Assembly (NCBI GenBank): GCA_050289805.1
Contig: JBNKGL010000005.1
Location: forward strand, 1 to 64,000
Length of the DNA: 64,000 nt
Reading direction: 5' to 3'
DNA from: JAUILA01 sp050289805
Lineage (GTDB): Bacteria > Bacteroidota > Bacteroidia > Cytophagales > Cyclobacteriaceae
Made by a program: the position numbers and the translations under genes. The notes below the pieces were generated by a model. The model saw only the letters and a program-made list of their open reading frames with translations, had not been told where the DNA came from and searched no databases. Positions 50,072 to 59,248 of this stretch are shown here, piece after piece; the first letter of the stretch is position 1; each line of letters opens with the position of its first letter.

Positions 50072-52450
50072 CTAATCTTCCGTGATAATTTGAGCATTGC
50101 CCTGAATATCTACCTGGCTGGTGATGTTTTTGTCCAGGTAAACCCGGCCGTTGGACAGGATTTCAGCGCGTGACTGACCGCGGGCCCGGATGGTGGCATT
50201 GCTTACATTATATTCAAACGCGTTGAGCTTCGCAAAACCCTGGATATCCGCATCAAAATCTCTTCCTGAGCCGTGAAGTTCTGCCGTTGCATTATCTTCC
50301 AGTTCTATTTCAACTTCCTGAATTTCCACATCGGCGATGAGCGAACTGTTGTCTTCCATTATAATACGAAAGAAATTTTGCTGAAGGTCGGTAATTATGG
50401 CCCTTGAATCTCCAGACAATATGATCCCTTCCAGTTCGGGGACAGTAATGGTGAATGCAAGTGATTCCAGCGTCTCGCTTGTTTCAAGGCGCAGGCGCAC
50501 ATTATCCTGCTCCATCTTCGTCTCGCCCCATGCTTCGTCATTATCATCATTTACAAGGATTTTGAATTCATCCCCGCGCATGATATTGATCGTTGCATTT
50601 CCACTCACTTCCAACTCACGGAAAGGGGATAAGGTCTGAATAATGGCGAAGCTGTCTGAACCGTTATCAGCTTCCGCAGGTTCCGGCTCAGGCTCTGGTT
50701 CCGGACAGGTGAGGCATACAAGCCCTTTTTCTTCATCCATGGTCCAAATCATTTGATTCAATTCAGACCGGTCGTAGTTATAGCTATACAAACTGTTCCG
50801 AAGGATATAGCGAAGAGAATTATCCATCTTGAACTGGGCTCCATAGGGAACATAGAGGTTTGTAAATACCCGCTGTCCGCGGAAAACTGCATCCTCTGCG
50901 AATTTCACATTGGAATCGAAAGTTATGACGGAATCCTCAACGGTGACTCCATAACTTATCATTTTTGCATTTTCCTCAGCGATCATTCGGGTGCTTCCCT
51001 GTGAACGGTATATGGTGGTAACACGGTAAAGGCTGTCTTCACTTCCCAGGATCCGTAGTCCGGCGCCCTCATAATCATCCAGACCTACCTCATTGATATT
51101 TAGAACAGCCGTCTTGTTCCCCAGGTCATACTCATTTACAACTTCGAAGGACCCTTGTTCCTTAAACTGGTAAACGATGGCCGGGATGTTAATGCTCAGG
51201 AAGATACTGCTGATCACGAAAAGGGCCAGCAGCGTCCAGCCGGTAACCGCATTGAAGATGATCCTTTTGGCAATAACTGATATTCCAAGAAGTATCATGA
51301 ATACGCTGGGAACAATCACTGCAATTCCGACCGCGATAACGGTAAGTATCGGGAAACTGTTACTTATTATTTCCAATGGGATCCCGAAATCATTTATTCT
51401 GAGAGCCTCACTTCCCCATCGACCATGCTGAAGTATACCGAAAACTACCGATGTAGAGACAATAAATGAGAAGGTAAGTACGATCCCCAGGAAAACCAGA
51501 AAAATACCGATAATCACCCGAATGGCATCTACCAGGAACATGAATACAGGTCCTAATATCTTTCCAATGCCATTAATCACCGTAGCGATAAACCTGAATG
51601 GGAAAAGCAGTATTTTGGTTATGGTATCCTCTTCCTTCTTATCATCGATATTCAAATTTTTTTTTACACTTGATTCGATGTTGGTAAGGGTTACAGGATC
51701 ACCTTTCATTCTCACTTTATCAGAGATCGTCCTTGCTTCGGGAAGGACGATCCATAAGATGATGTACGCCAGGATACCGGTGCCGCCAGCGATGGTGAAT
51801 ATGACAAACAGCAGCCTGATGATAATGGTGTCTACACCGAAGTATGCTGCGATACCCGATGAAACTCCACCCAGAACACGGTTATCCGGATCACGGTACA
51901 TTTTCTTGAAGTTATTCTGTTCCGGCAGATCATAATTGCCGGGCACCACGATCCATAATACGATGTAAATGATCAGACCTGCGCCATAACCCAGGATGAG
52001 GAGCAACATGAGGAGTCGTACCCAAACCGGATCGATGTTGAAATAATACGCGAGTCCGGAGCAAACGCCACCCACGATTTTACGCTTTTCATCACGGTAT
52101 AACCGCCGTGTTTCTGTTTCATAACTTCCGGATGAAGACGAGGAGGAATAGGAAGCTGAGCCGCTTTCTATGGGTTCGTCCTGTTCCATGGCCTGGAAGT
52201 CGCTTACATTACCCATGGTGGAAATTAGTGAGGAGACATCCTCAGAGGTAATGACCTGTTTCTCTTCGGAGAGCTTCGCTAGAAAAATTTCCGCAATCCG
52301 GCTTTCGATATCGGCTATGATTTCGTCGCTGTCATCGAAATTGGAAAAATACCGGTTAATGCTCTGAAGATAATCGCTTAATTGTTCATAAGCATCTTCT
52401 TCGATATGGAAGATGATACCACTTATATTTATGCTGATATTCTTTTTCAT
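50072..52450 (-). CDS. PspC-domain membrane protein with DUF4097-type tail
   Basis: A 792-residue envelope-stress-type protein. After a helical N-terminal region (1-100) come two PspC domains: YRDEKRKIVGGVCSGLAYYF with helix LLMLLLILGYGAGLIIYIVLW (about 115-180), and YRDPDNRVLGGVSSGIAAYF with helix LLFVIFTIAGGTGILAYIILW (about 185-245). Three further hydrophobic segments lie between 290 and 420. The C-terminal 200 residues form a DUF4097/GIN-type beta-solenoid outside the membrane (ELEVSGNATINIMRGDEF, DNSSLIADVEIQEVE). An acidic Glu-Pro repeat sits in the linker. It follows padR by 39 bases, the common padR-pspC arrangement in Bacteroidota. Confidence 0.9.
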   Translation of the reverse strand: MKKNISINISGIIFHIEEDAYEQLSDYLQSINRYFSNFDDSDEIIADIESRIAEIFLAKLSEEKQVITSEDVSSLISTMGNVSDFQAMEQDEPIESGSASYSSSSSSGSYETETRRLYRDEKRKIVGGVCSGLAYYFNIDPVWVRLLMLLLILGYGAGLIIYIVLWIVVPGNYDLPEQNNFKKMYRDPDNRVLGGVSSGIAAYFGVDTIIIRLLFVIFTIAGGTGILAYIILWIVLPEARTISDKVRMKGDPVTLTNIESSVKKNLNIDDKKEEDTITKILLFPFRFIATVINGIGKILGPVFMFLVDAIRVIIGIFLVFLGIVLTFSFIVSTSVVFGILQHGRWGSEALRINDFGIPLEIISNSFPILTVIAVGIAVIVPSVFMILLGISVIAKRIIFNAVTGWTLLALFVISSIFLSINIPAIVYQFKEQGSFEVVNEYDLGNKTAVLNINEVGLDDYEGAGLRILGSEDSLYRVTTIYRSQGSTRMIAEENAKMISYGVTVEDSVITFDSNVKFAEDAVFRGQRVFTNLYVPYGAQFKMDNSLRYILRNSLYSYNYDRSELNQMIWTMDEEKGLVCLTCPEPEPEPEPAEADNGSDSFAIIQTLSPFRELEVSGNATINIMRGDEFKILVNDDNDEAWGETKMEQDNVRLRLETSETLESLAFTITVPELEGIILSGDSRAIITDLQQNFFRIIMEDNSSLIADVEIQEVEIELEDNATAELHGSGRDFDADIQGFAKLNAFEYNVSNATIRARGQSRAEILSNGRVYLDKNITSQVDIQGNAQIITED

Positions 52451-52489
52451 TGTGATTGAGATTTTGATCTGTTGTTGTTTGGAAACCCT

Positions 52490-52837
52490 TTAATCGTTAA
52501 CCGTTGCATCTGATGTACCTGTTATTTGATGCGTGGAACCTACAAGCTCATTCCAGGTGGAATCAAGGCTCTTCAAAAATTCAGCACCTTTTTCGGTTAA
52601 TGTATAGTACTTGCGTGGCGGACCGGCATTCGATTCCACCCATTTGTACTCGACCAACCCTGCTTTGCGTAATCGTGTGAGCAGGGGATACAGGGTACCT
52701 TCAACGACCATGATCTTGGCTGATGTCAGTTCCTCCAGCATGTCTGAGGCATAGACTTCGCCTCGCGAGATGATGTGCAGTATGCAGTATTCTAAAATAC
52801 CCTTGCGCATTTGCACCTGTGTATTCTCCAGATTCAT
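52490..52837 (-). CDS. PadR family transcriptional regulator
   Basis: A 115-residue winged-helix repressor. The PadR domain spans 1-90: RKGILEYCILHIISRGEVYA, then LTSAKIMVVEGTLYPLLTRL and the wing PRKYYTLTEKGAE. It precedes pspC in the same operon and probably represses it and itself. Effector unknown. Its promoter (TATACTTG -7 box at 52868-52875) overlaps GTACTA direct repeats that may be its operator. Confidence 0.92.
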   Translation of the reverse strand: MNLENTQVQMRKGILEYCILHIISRGEVYASDMLEELTSAKIMVVEGTLYPLLTRLRKAGLVEYKWVESNAGPPRKYYTLTEKGAEFLKSLDSTWNELVGSTHQITGTSDATVND

Positions 52838-52867
52838 ATTTTCATTATTTTAAGTTTTTGACCTATA

Positions 52868-52906
52868 CAAGTATACGTAAAAGGTACTATGTATGGCCAA
52901 GTACTA
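52868..52906 (-). promoter_or_regulatory. Candidate promoter and operator of padR-pspC
   Basis: On the minus strand TTGG (52900 to 52897), a 21-base gap and TATACTTG (52875 to 52868, one mismatch to TAnnTTTG) form a plausible promoter. Direct repeats GTACTA (52884-52889 and 52901-52906, 17 bases apart) lie between and over these elements. The rest of the 265-base gap up to the porV2 start is AT-rich; a weak box (TATCTTTA, 53071-53078) may serve porV2. Confidence 0.4.
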
Positions 52907-53102
52907 AGTAAAAAAAATTAGCTTGTATTGTATTTTATTTGAAAAATTATATTAAAAATTAAATAAATTATATAAAACAGCTCGAATGAGGGGATTGCCG
53001 GATGAAAAATTTTACCTTTTTTGACGTGAGACTGACCTTATCATAGTAGTAATGATCTGCGAATTATTGATATCTTTACGATAAAGACGGTGCGGTTTTC
53101 AC

Positions 53103-54173
53103 ATGCGGAAGCATTTATTTCTACTCTTATTTATAACAATCCCTTTACTGGCCATCGGTCAGGATAATACTCCCAAATACAGCAATGAATTTTTATCCAT
53201 TGGGGTAGGGGCTCGCGGTCTTGCCATGTCCGGAAGTCAGACCGCCCATATAAATGATGTGACTGCGGCCTACTGGAACCCGGCAGGTCTAACGGGCATG
53301 ACCGGTGACTTTCAGGTTTCGTTGATGCATGCTGAATATTTTGCCGGAATTGCCAAATATGATTACGCGGGCTTTGGCATGCGTGTGGATTCGCTGAGTA
53401 CGTTTGCAGCTTCAATCATCAGGTTTGGGGTGGATGACATTCCGGATACCCGTTTCCTGTATGACGCCAACGGCGCGATTAACTATGACCGGATTCGCTT
53501 TTTTTCTGCTGCTGATTATGCTTTTTTACTAAGTTATGCAAGGCGGATTCCCCAATGGAATAACCTGCAGCTTGGGGCAAATGTTAAAATAATTCACCGT
53601 ATTGCCGGGGATTTTGCCAGTGCATGGGGGTTTGGCATTGATCTTGGTGCCCAGTACAGAACAGGGGGCTGGCAATTCGGCGTAATGCTCCAGGACATTA
53701 CCGGCACCTTCAATGCGTGGTCTCACAATGCAGAACTTGTTACCGATATATATACGCAGACCGGGAATGAAATTCCGCAGAATTCTGTTGAGATCACCCT
53801 GCCCAAAATGATCCTTGGAATTGCCAGAAATATTGAAATGTCCAATTTTAACCTGTTGCTCTCTGCAGACCTCGTAACCACTTTCGATGGCAAACGTAAT
53901 ACGCTCATAAAATCAGATCCGGTATCAGTGGATCCGGCTCTTGGCCTTGAACTGGGATACAAGAAAACAGCATTTTTGCGTTTGGGAGTCGGTGATTATC
54001 AGCAGATCAAGGATTTTGACGGTTCAAAATACTCCAGCTTTCAGCCCAATTTCGGGGTGGGAGCCAGACTGAATAATGTACAGATCGATTATGCGCTCAC
54101 CGATATTGGCAATCAGGCGGAATCTCTCTATTCACATGTTTTTTCCATTTCAATTCGTTTTGACAAAAAATGA
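53103..54173 (+). CDS. porV2: PorV/PorQ family outer-membrane protein (PorV2-like)
   Basis: A 356-residue beta-barrel protein with a signal peptide (1-19). The family opening FLSIGVGARGLAMSGSQTA and YWNPAGLTGM is present, and the C-terminus ends in alternating residues (HVFSISIRFDKK). In type IX secretion, PorV is the shuttle that takes cargo to the sortase PorU. The adjacent, translationally coupled gene (ATGA overlap at 54170) is a PorU-like sortase, so this pair is the likely PorV2-PorU2 form. No other core type IX gene lies in the window. Confidence 0.8.
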   Translation: MRKHLFLLLFITIPLLAIGQDNTPKYSNEFLSIGVGARGLAMSGSQTAHINDVTAAYWNPAGLTGMTGDFQVSLMHAEYFAGIAKYDYAGFGMRVDSLSTFAASIIRFGVDDIPDTRFLYDANGAINYDRIRFFSAADYAFLLSYARRIPQWNNLQLGANVKIIHRIAGDFASAWGFGIDLGAQYRTGGWQFGVMLQDITGTFNAWSHNAELVTDIYTQTGNEIPQNSVEITLPKMILGIARNIEMSNFNLLLSADLVTTFDGKRNTLIKSDPVSVDPALGLELGYKKTAFLRLGVGDYQQIKDFDGSKYSSFQPNFGVGARLNNVQIDYALTDIGNQAESLYSHVFSISIRFDKK

Positions 54174-57100
54174 GGATTAGTGCGACCATAGCGATCCTTT
54201 TAATGTGCCTTGCGGTTTCCGCCCAGCCTTATGGCGATGAATGGATCGACTATAACAAACAATACTGGCGAATACAGACGGCTGAAGAAGGTATTTACCG
54301 GATATCCTATACAGATCTTGAATCTGCGGGATTTCCGGTGGCAACCCTTGATCCCAGAAGAATTCAGTTGTATCACCGCGGAACCCAGGTAGCAATTTAT
54401 GTCGAGGGCCAGGCCGATGCCGTCTTTAACCCTACAGACTTCGTAGAATTTTACGGAAAGAAAAATGATGGAACACTCGATGCGAACCTGTATTCGCCGA
54501 GTTCATTTCAGCCACATAATCTGTATAATATCTTTTCAGATTCCACCGCATACTTTCTTACCTATACATTGTCTCCGCTTGAACAGGGACGCCGCATGCG
54601 TGCCTACAAAGAAAACAATACAACGAACCTGCCGGCTGAAACATACGCACGGGATCAGATTGATTACATCATTAAAGATGATTATGCCCCGGGACGCAGA
54701 TTTAATTCCCGGGATGTTACCCGACTAACGGCGTTCGACCAGGGTGAAGGTTGGACAAGCAGGGTAATCCAGGAGGGACAAAATGTAGTCTATACGATCT
54801 CCGGTATCCAGGATCCTGTAAATGACCTGATACCTTCTGTTGAAGTTCTGATCACAGGCCGTGATAATGAAACGCATGTGGTTGAAATAAGTGCGGGTCC
54901 GTCCCCTTCAAATCAACGGAACCTGGGATCTGTATCTTTCATCGACTATGAGAGCCGTGTTTTTACATCACCCCTGAATGTAAGTGATTTCTCTGCCCAG
55001 GGAGAATTATTTGTTACGGTATTTTGCCGCGGATTAAGCGGAGAGGATGATCTTATAAGTGTTTCCTATGCGCGTGTTTCCTATGCACGGGTCCCGGATA
55101 TGCGGAATGAGCCTCAAAAAAAGTTCAGGTTCCAGGCATCTTCCGGTTCCAGGGCCTATGTTGAAGTCGCCAACGTACCCGATGGCTCTGAAATTTTTGA
55201 CATCAGTGATCCGGCGAACGTTGAAATCGTAAGATTTAATCGTACAGGATCTGATATCAACGCGATTATTCAAAATGCCGCAGCTGAACGTACATTACTG
55301 ATCACTTCCAACTTTCGGGCATCGTTTGTACGTCGTGCTAAAATGCGGAGGCTCGATCCTCAATCGGCCAACTATATCATCATCACCAACAGCCTGCTGC
55401 GAAATGCGGCACTGGGTTATGCAGATCCGGTGACTTCCTATGCTTCCTATCGGTCAAGTGATGCCGGTGGAGGTTATGATACAATGACGGTGAATGTTCG
55501 TGAATTATTTGATCAATACAGCTACGGAGAAAGCACACCATTGGCGGTTTACAATTTCATGAAGAAAATGGTGAATCAGGGACGCCCGGAATACCTGTTT
55601 CTCATTGGAAAAGGTCTTGAGCCTCAGCAGAATTTTTACCGGAATCCAAATGGATTTGTTGAGGTGACCAAGGATGATAATGGCCGAACCTACCAGATAA
55701 GGGATCTTGTGCCAACCGCAGGGACTCCGGGGGCTGATGTGGCATTTACGGCAGGCCTGGCAGGCACTACCTATGAGGCGGCAGTGGCAACAGGCCGGCT
55801 TCCCGCAAATACATCACTGGATGTGGCTGCCTACATGGAAAAGGTAATTGCCATGGAATCACAGCCCTTCGATGACTTATACAGAAAGAAACTTCTGCAC
55901 CTGAGTGGAGGCATATCAGCCACAGAATTATTGGTATTCCGAAGTTTCATGGATGGTTTTGCGGCTGTTGCTGAGGATATCTACCTGGGCGGAGCTGTTC
56001 AGACCATTCAAAAAGATAAACTTGACCTTGAGTTTGAAATTAATATCAACGAGGAGATCAATTCAGGTCTGGGGTTTGTAACCTTCTTCGGCCATTCGGC
56101 ACCTTCCATTACTGATATTGATATTGGATTTGTTACCGATCCCAATTTTGGATACAATAATCCGGATAAATACCCCATGTTCCTGGTAAATGGGTGCCAG
56201 GCCGGTCAGTTCTATGCCGCGGACATCGTTTTTGGTGAAGACTGGATTACCAGCAGAAACCTCGGAGCCATTGGGTTTATTGCCCACAGTTCTTTTGGTT
56301 TTCAGTATGCATTGAGGAGATACTCCGATCTGTTTTATGAGACTGCCTTCGGTGATTCGTTATATTTCAACAAACCCATTGGTAACGTACAGCAGGAAGT
56401 AGCCCGTCGCTACATGAATATAACCTCAGAGTCGCCACTGACTATCACACAGGTACAGCAGATGGTATTATTGGGCGATCCTGCAGCATCCATCTTCGGA
56501 GCGCAAAAGCCCGATTATGAAACCAATAGTAATCAACTGTTTATTGAGTCCCCGGACGGTTCTCCGGTAACGAGTAGAACACCGGAGCTGATCATGAATA
56601 TCATTACCCGTAATTTCGGTAAGACCTATAACGATTCCATTGCCGTGCGTGTTTCCCGCACGCTACCAGATAATTCAGTACTGACTTATGATTCAATTTT
56701 CGCACCGGTTTATTTTCAGGATACGCTGCGCGTTCTGATTCCAAACGGTTTTGCCTCTGCCGGCGGCAATAACCAATTCTCGGTGGTAATAGATTATCCG
56801 GATGAACTTGATGAGCTTAATGAAAATAATAACACGGGTATATTGCAGTTCTTCATTCCAACTTTCGCGACAAGGAATCTGTTTCCTATAGATTTTTCGA
56901 TCAATGGCACCACGGATGTGGAGTTGATCACCCAGTCAACGGACCCGCTGGCGGAAGAAAGAATGTATGCCTTTGAACTGGACACCGCCAGAACTTTTAA
57001 TAGTCCGATTAAGCGAACTGCTGTTATCTCAGGAAAATTGCTGGCCACATGGAACCCTGGTGTTTTGCCTGTCGGGAGTGCCGACAGCGTGACTTTTTTC

Positions 57101-59182
57101 TGGCGTTCCAGGTATAATGATCCTTCACCGGATGAAAGCGATGATTGGGATGTGAGTTCTTTCAGCTATATCAACAATGGTCCTGAGGGCTGGACGCAGC
57201 GGGTTTATCATCAGTTTGATGAAGACCTGGTTGAGGGATTGAACAGGGATGACAGCCGGCAGAAACTGGACTTTGTCAGCTCCACTTCAGAGCTGAATAT
57301 TTTAACGGCCGGAGCTAATAATCCGCTGACCAATGAACAGGTTTCAGTTACAATAGATGGGATTGAATACATGGTTCAAAATCAGTTCTGCCGTGATAAT
57401 ACACTTAATTTTATCGCCTTTAACAGGAATACTGCCATCGCTTATCTCGGGTTGCCGTTACCTGTGACAGATTCAAGAACATGCGGACGTCAGCCACTTG
57501 TGATTAACAGCTTTGCAAATAACCAGATCAACCTGGCCAGTGGTGGCGTGGTTGATTATATTAATGGTATTGACGAGGGAAACATCGTTGTCCTGTTCAA
57601 TATAGGGCAAGTAAATTACAGCCTCTTTTCTCCTGGCGTACAGTCTGCTCTCTCTGATATCGGACTGGCCTCAGCAGATATTGCGTCATGGTTGAATGGT
57701 GAACCGGTGATCGTGTTAGGTCGAAAGGGTTCTGCTCCGGGCACGGCAGAAGTTTACAGGACAACCGATTTGCCACCAGATGAACAGGAGCTTTTTACTG
57801 AATCAATCATTACCGGCATACTTGACCAGGCCCTTATCCAGTCTTCATTAATAGGACCGGCAATATCCTGGGGTGACCTTTCATTCTTCAATAAACTAAG
57901 TGCTGAAGATAAGATTCGAATAAACCTTTCAGGGGTAACCTTAACAGGCCAGGAAACTCAATTAATGAATGACCTCGACTTGTCCCCTGTTGATCTCACC
58001 TCGGTGGATGCCTCGAATTATCCCTATTTGAAGTTGAGTGCCGAACTGGAGGATCTGAAGGACAGAACCACACCTGAGCTGGCATATTGGCAGGTTTCAT
58101 ATGAGGGAGTTCCTGAAGGGCTACTGATCGCCAAGGATGTCCGTAAACCGCAGGTCGAAGTGCAGGAAGGAGCTGTAATTGAAAATGTATTCGGCTTCGT
58201 GAATATTTCTGAAAGAAGCTTTAATGATTCACTGACGGTTCGGTATAGTATATTTAACAGAACGCAGCAGCAGGGGCTGGAAGAAATTACCAGGATTAAG
58301 GCGCCTTTACCGGGGGATACAACTTTTTTCAACATCGTTACCCAGACATCAGGGCAGGCGGGATTACTGGATTACAGCGTTCGTGTAAACCCCCAGATTG
58401 AACCCGAACAATATTATGACAATAACCAGTTTGATGAGCGGGGTTATATCCTCGTAGGTCAGGATAATATCAACCCGCTTATTGATGTGGTTTTCGATGG
58501 TGAATATATTATGGACGGGGACATTGTGAGTCCTGACCCGCTAATTTCAGTGAAGTTGCTGGATGAAAATGAATTCCTGTTGAAGACGGACACCACCAAT
58601 ATTTCATTGGCACTGAAGGAAGCGTGTGATGGATGTACATTCCGCAATGTGCCATTTTCATCAAATGCCGTGAACTGGTCTCCCGCTACCTCGGAAAAAC
58701 CGTTTACCATTGAATACAGACCCGGCATGCTGGAGGATGGAATCTATGGCTTACGGGTGCAGGCGGCAGATGCTTCGGGTAACTTTGCCGGGGATGAGGC
58801 CTATGAGATCAATTTTGAAGTGATCAATGAGTCTACAATCACAAACTTTTACCCGTACCCGAATCCTTTTTCGACGAATACCCGTTTTGTATTTACACTG
58901 ACAGGTGCCACAATTCCGGAGGGAATCAAAATACAAATCATGACGGTAACCGGAAAAGTAGTACGTGAAATTACCCAGGATGAGTTGGGCCCCATTCGAA
59001 TCGGACATAACCTAACAGAATATGCCTGGGACGGAAGGGATGAATTTGGTGATCAGCTGGCAAATGGGGTATACTTATATCGTGTACTGATCAAGTCAGA
59101 AACCGGAGAACTGGAACATCGGGAAACCGCAGGGGATAAGGCCTTTAAAAAAGGGTTTGGAAAGATCTATATCCTGCGCTAA
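54170..59182 (+). CDS. porU2: PorU-like type IX sortase (C25 peptidase) with sorting domain
   Basis: A 1670-residue exported protein with a signal peptide (1-18). The gingipain-like C25 peptidase domain (about 400-780) holds the catalytic pair His642 (FFGHSAPS) and Cys676 (LVNGCQAGQF). Long Ig-like and CARDB-like stretches fill 800-1580 (for example DELDELNENNNTGILQFF). A type IX C-terminal sorting domain ends the protein (YPYPNPFSTNTRFVFTL, GVYLYRVLIK). Classical PorU is about 1100-1250 residues, so this is much longer, matching the PorU2 description. Its role as a sortase is inferred; it could instead be a secreted protease. Confidence 0.78.
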   Translation: MRISATIAILLMCLAVSAQPYGDEWIDYNKQYWRIQTAEEGIYRISYTDLESAGFPVATLDPRRIQLYHRGTQVAIYVEGQADAVFNPTDFVEFYGKKNDGTLDANLYSPSSFQPHNLYNIFSDSTAYFLTYTLSPLEQGRRMRAYKENNTTNLPAETYARDQIDYIIKDDYAPGRRFNSRDVTRLTAFDQGEGWTSRVIQEGQNVVYTISGIQDPVNDLIPSVEVLITGRDNETHVVEISAGPSPSNQRNLGSVSFIDYESRVFTSPLNVSDFSAQGELFVTVFCRGLSGEDDLISVSYARVSYARVPDMRNEPQKKFRFQASSGSRAYVEVANVPDGSEIFDISDPANVEIVRFNRTGSDINAIIQNAAAERTLLITSNFRASFVRRAKMRRLDPQSANYIIITNSLLRNAALGYADPVTSYASYRSSDAGGGYDTMTVNVRELFDQYSYGESTPLAVYNFMKKMVNQGRPEYLFLIGKGLEPQQNFYRNPNGFVEVTKDDNGRTYQIRDLVPTAGTPGADVAFTAGLAGTTYEAAVATGRLPANTSLDVAAYMEKVIAMESQPFDDLYRKKLLHLSGGISATELLVFRSFMDGFAAVAEDIYLGGAVQTIQKDKLDLEFEININEEINSGLGFVTFFGHSAPSITDIDIGFVTDPNFGYNNPDKYPMFLVNGCQAGQFYAADIVFGEDWITSRNLGAIGFIAHSSFGFQYALRRYSDLFYETAFGDSLYFNKPIGNVQQEVARRYMNITSESPLTITQVQQMVLLGDPAASIFGAQKPDYETNSNQLFIESPDGSPVTSRTPELIMNIITRNFGKTYNDSIAVRVSRTLPDNSVLTYDSIFAPVYFQDTLRVLIPNGFASAGGNNQFSVVIDYPDELDELNENNNTGILQFFIPTFATRNLFPIDFSINGTTDVELITQSTDPLAEERMYAFELDTARTFNSPIKRTAVISGKLLATWNPGVLPVGSADSVTFFWRSRYNDPSPDESDDWDVSSFSYINNGPEGWTQRVYHQFDEDLVEGLNRDDSRQKLDFVSSTSELNILTAGANNPLTNEQVSVTIDGIEYMVQNQFCRDNTLNFIAFNRNTAIAYLGLPLPVTDSRTCGRQPLVINSFANNQINLASGGVVDYINGIDEGNIVVLFNIGQVNYSLFSPGVQSALSDIGLASADIASWLNGEPVIVLGRKGSAPGTAEVYRTTDLPPDEQELFTESIITGILDQALIQSSLIGPAISWGDLSFFNKLSAEDKIRINLSGVTLTGQETQLMNDLDLSPVDLTSVDASNYPYLKLSAELEDLKDRTTPELAYWQVSYEGVPEGLLIAKDVRKPQVEVQEGAVIENVFGFVNISERSFNDSLTVRYSIFNRTQQQGLEEITRIKAPLPGDTTFFNIVTQTSGQAGLLDYSVRVNPQIEPEQYYDNNQFDERGYILVGQDNINPLIDVVFDGEYIMDGDIVSPDPLISVKLLDENEFLLKTDTTNISLALKEACDGCTFRNVPFSSNAVNWSPATSEKPFTIEYRPGMLEDGIYGLRVQAADASGNFAGDEAYEINFEVINESTITNFYPYPNPFSTNTRFVFTLTGATIPEGIKIQIMTVTGKVVREITQDELGPIRIGHNLTEYAWDGRDEFGDQLANGVYLYRVLIKSETGELEHRETAGDKAFKKGFGKIYILR

Positions 59183-59248
59183 CCTCCCCCGGATTGGGTG
59201 AAATTTAAATTCGTTGTAAATTCTCACCTGGAAACACTTTTTTGACCA

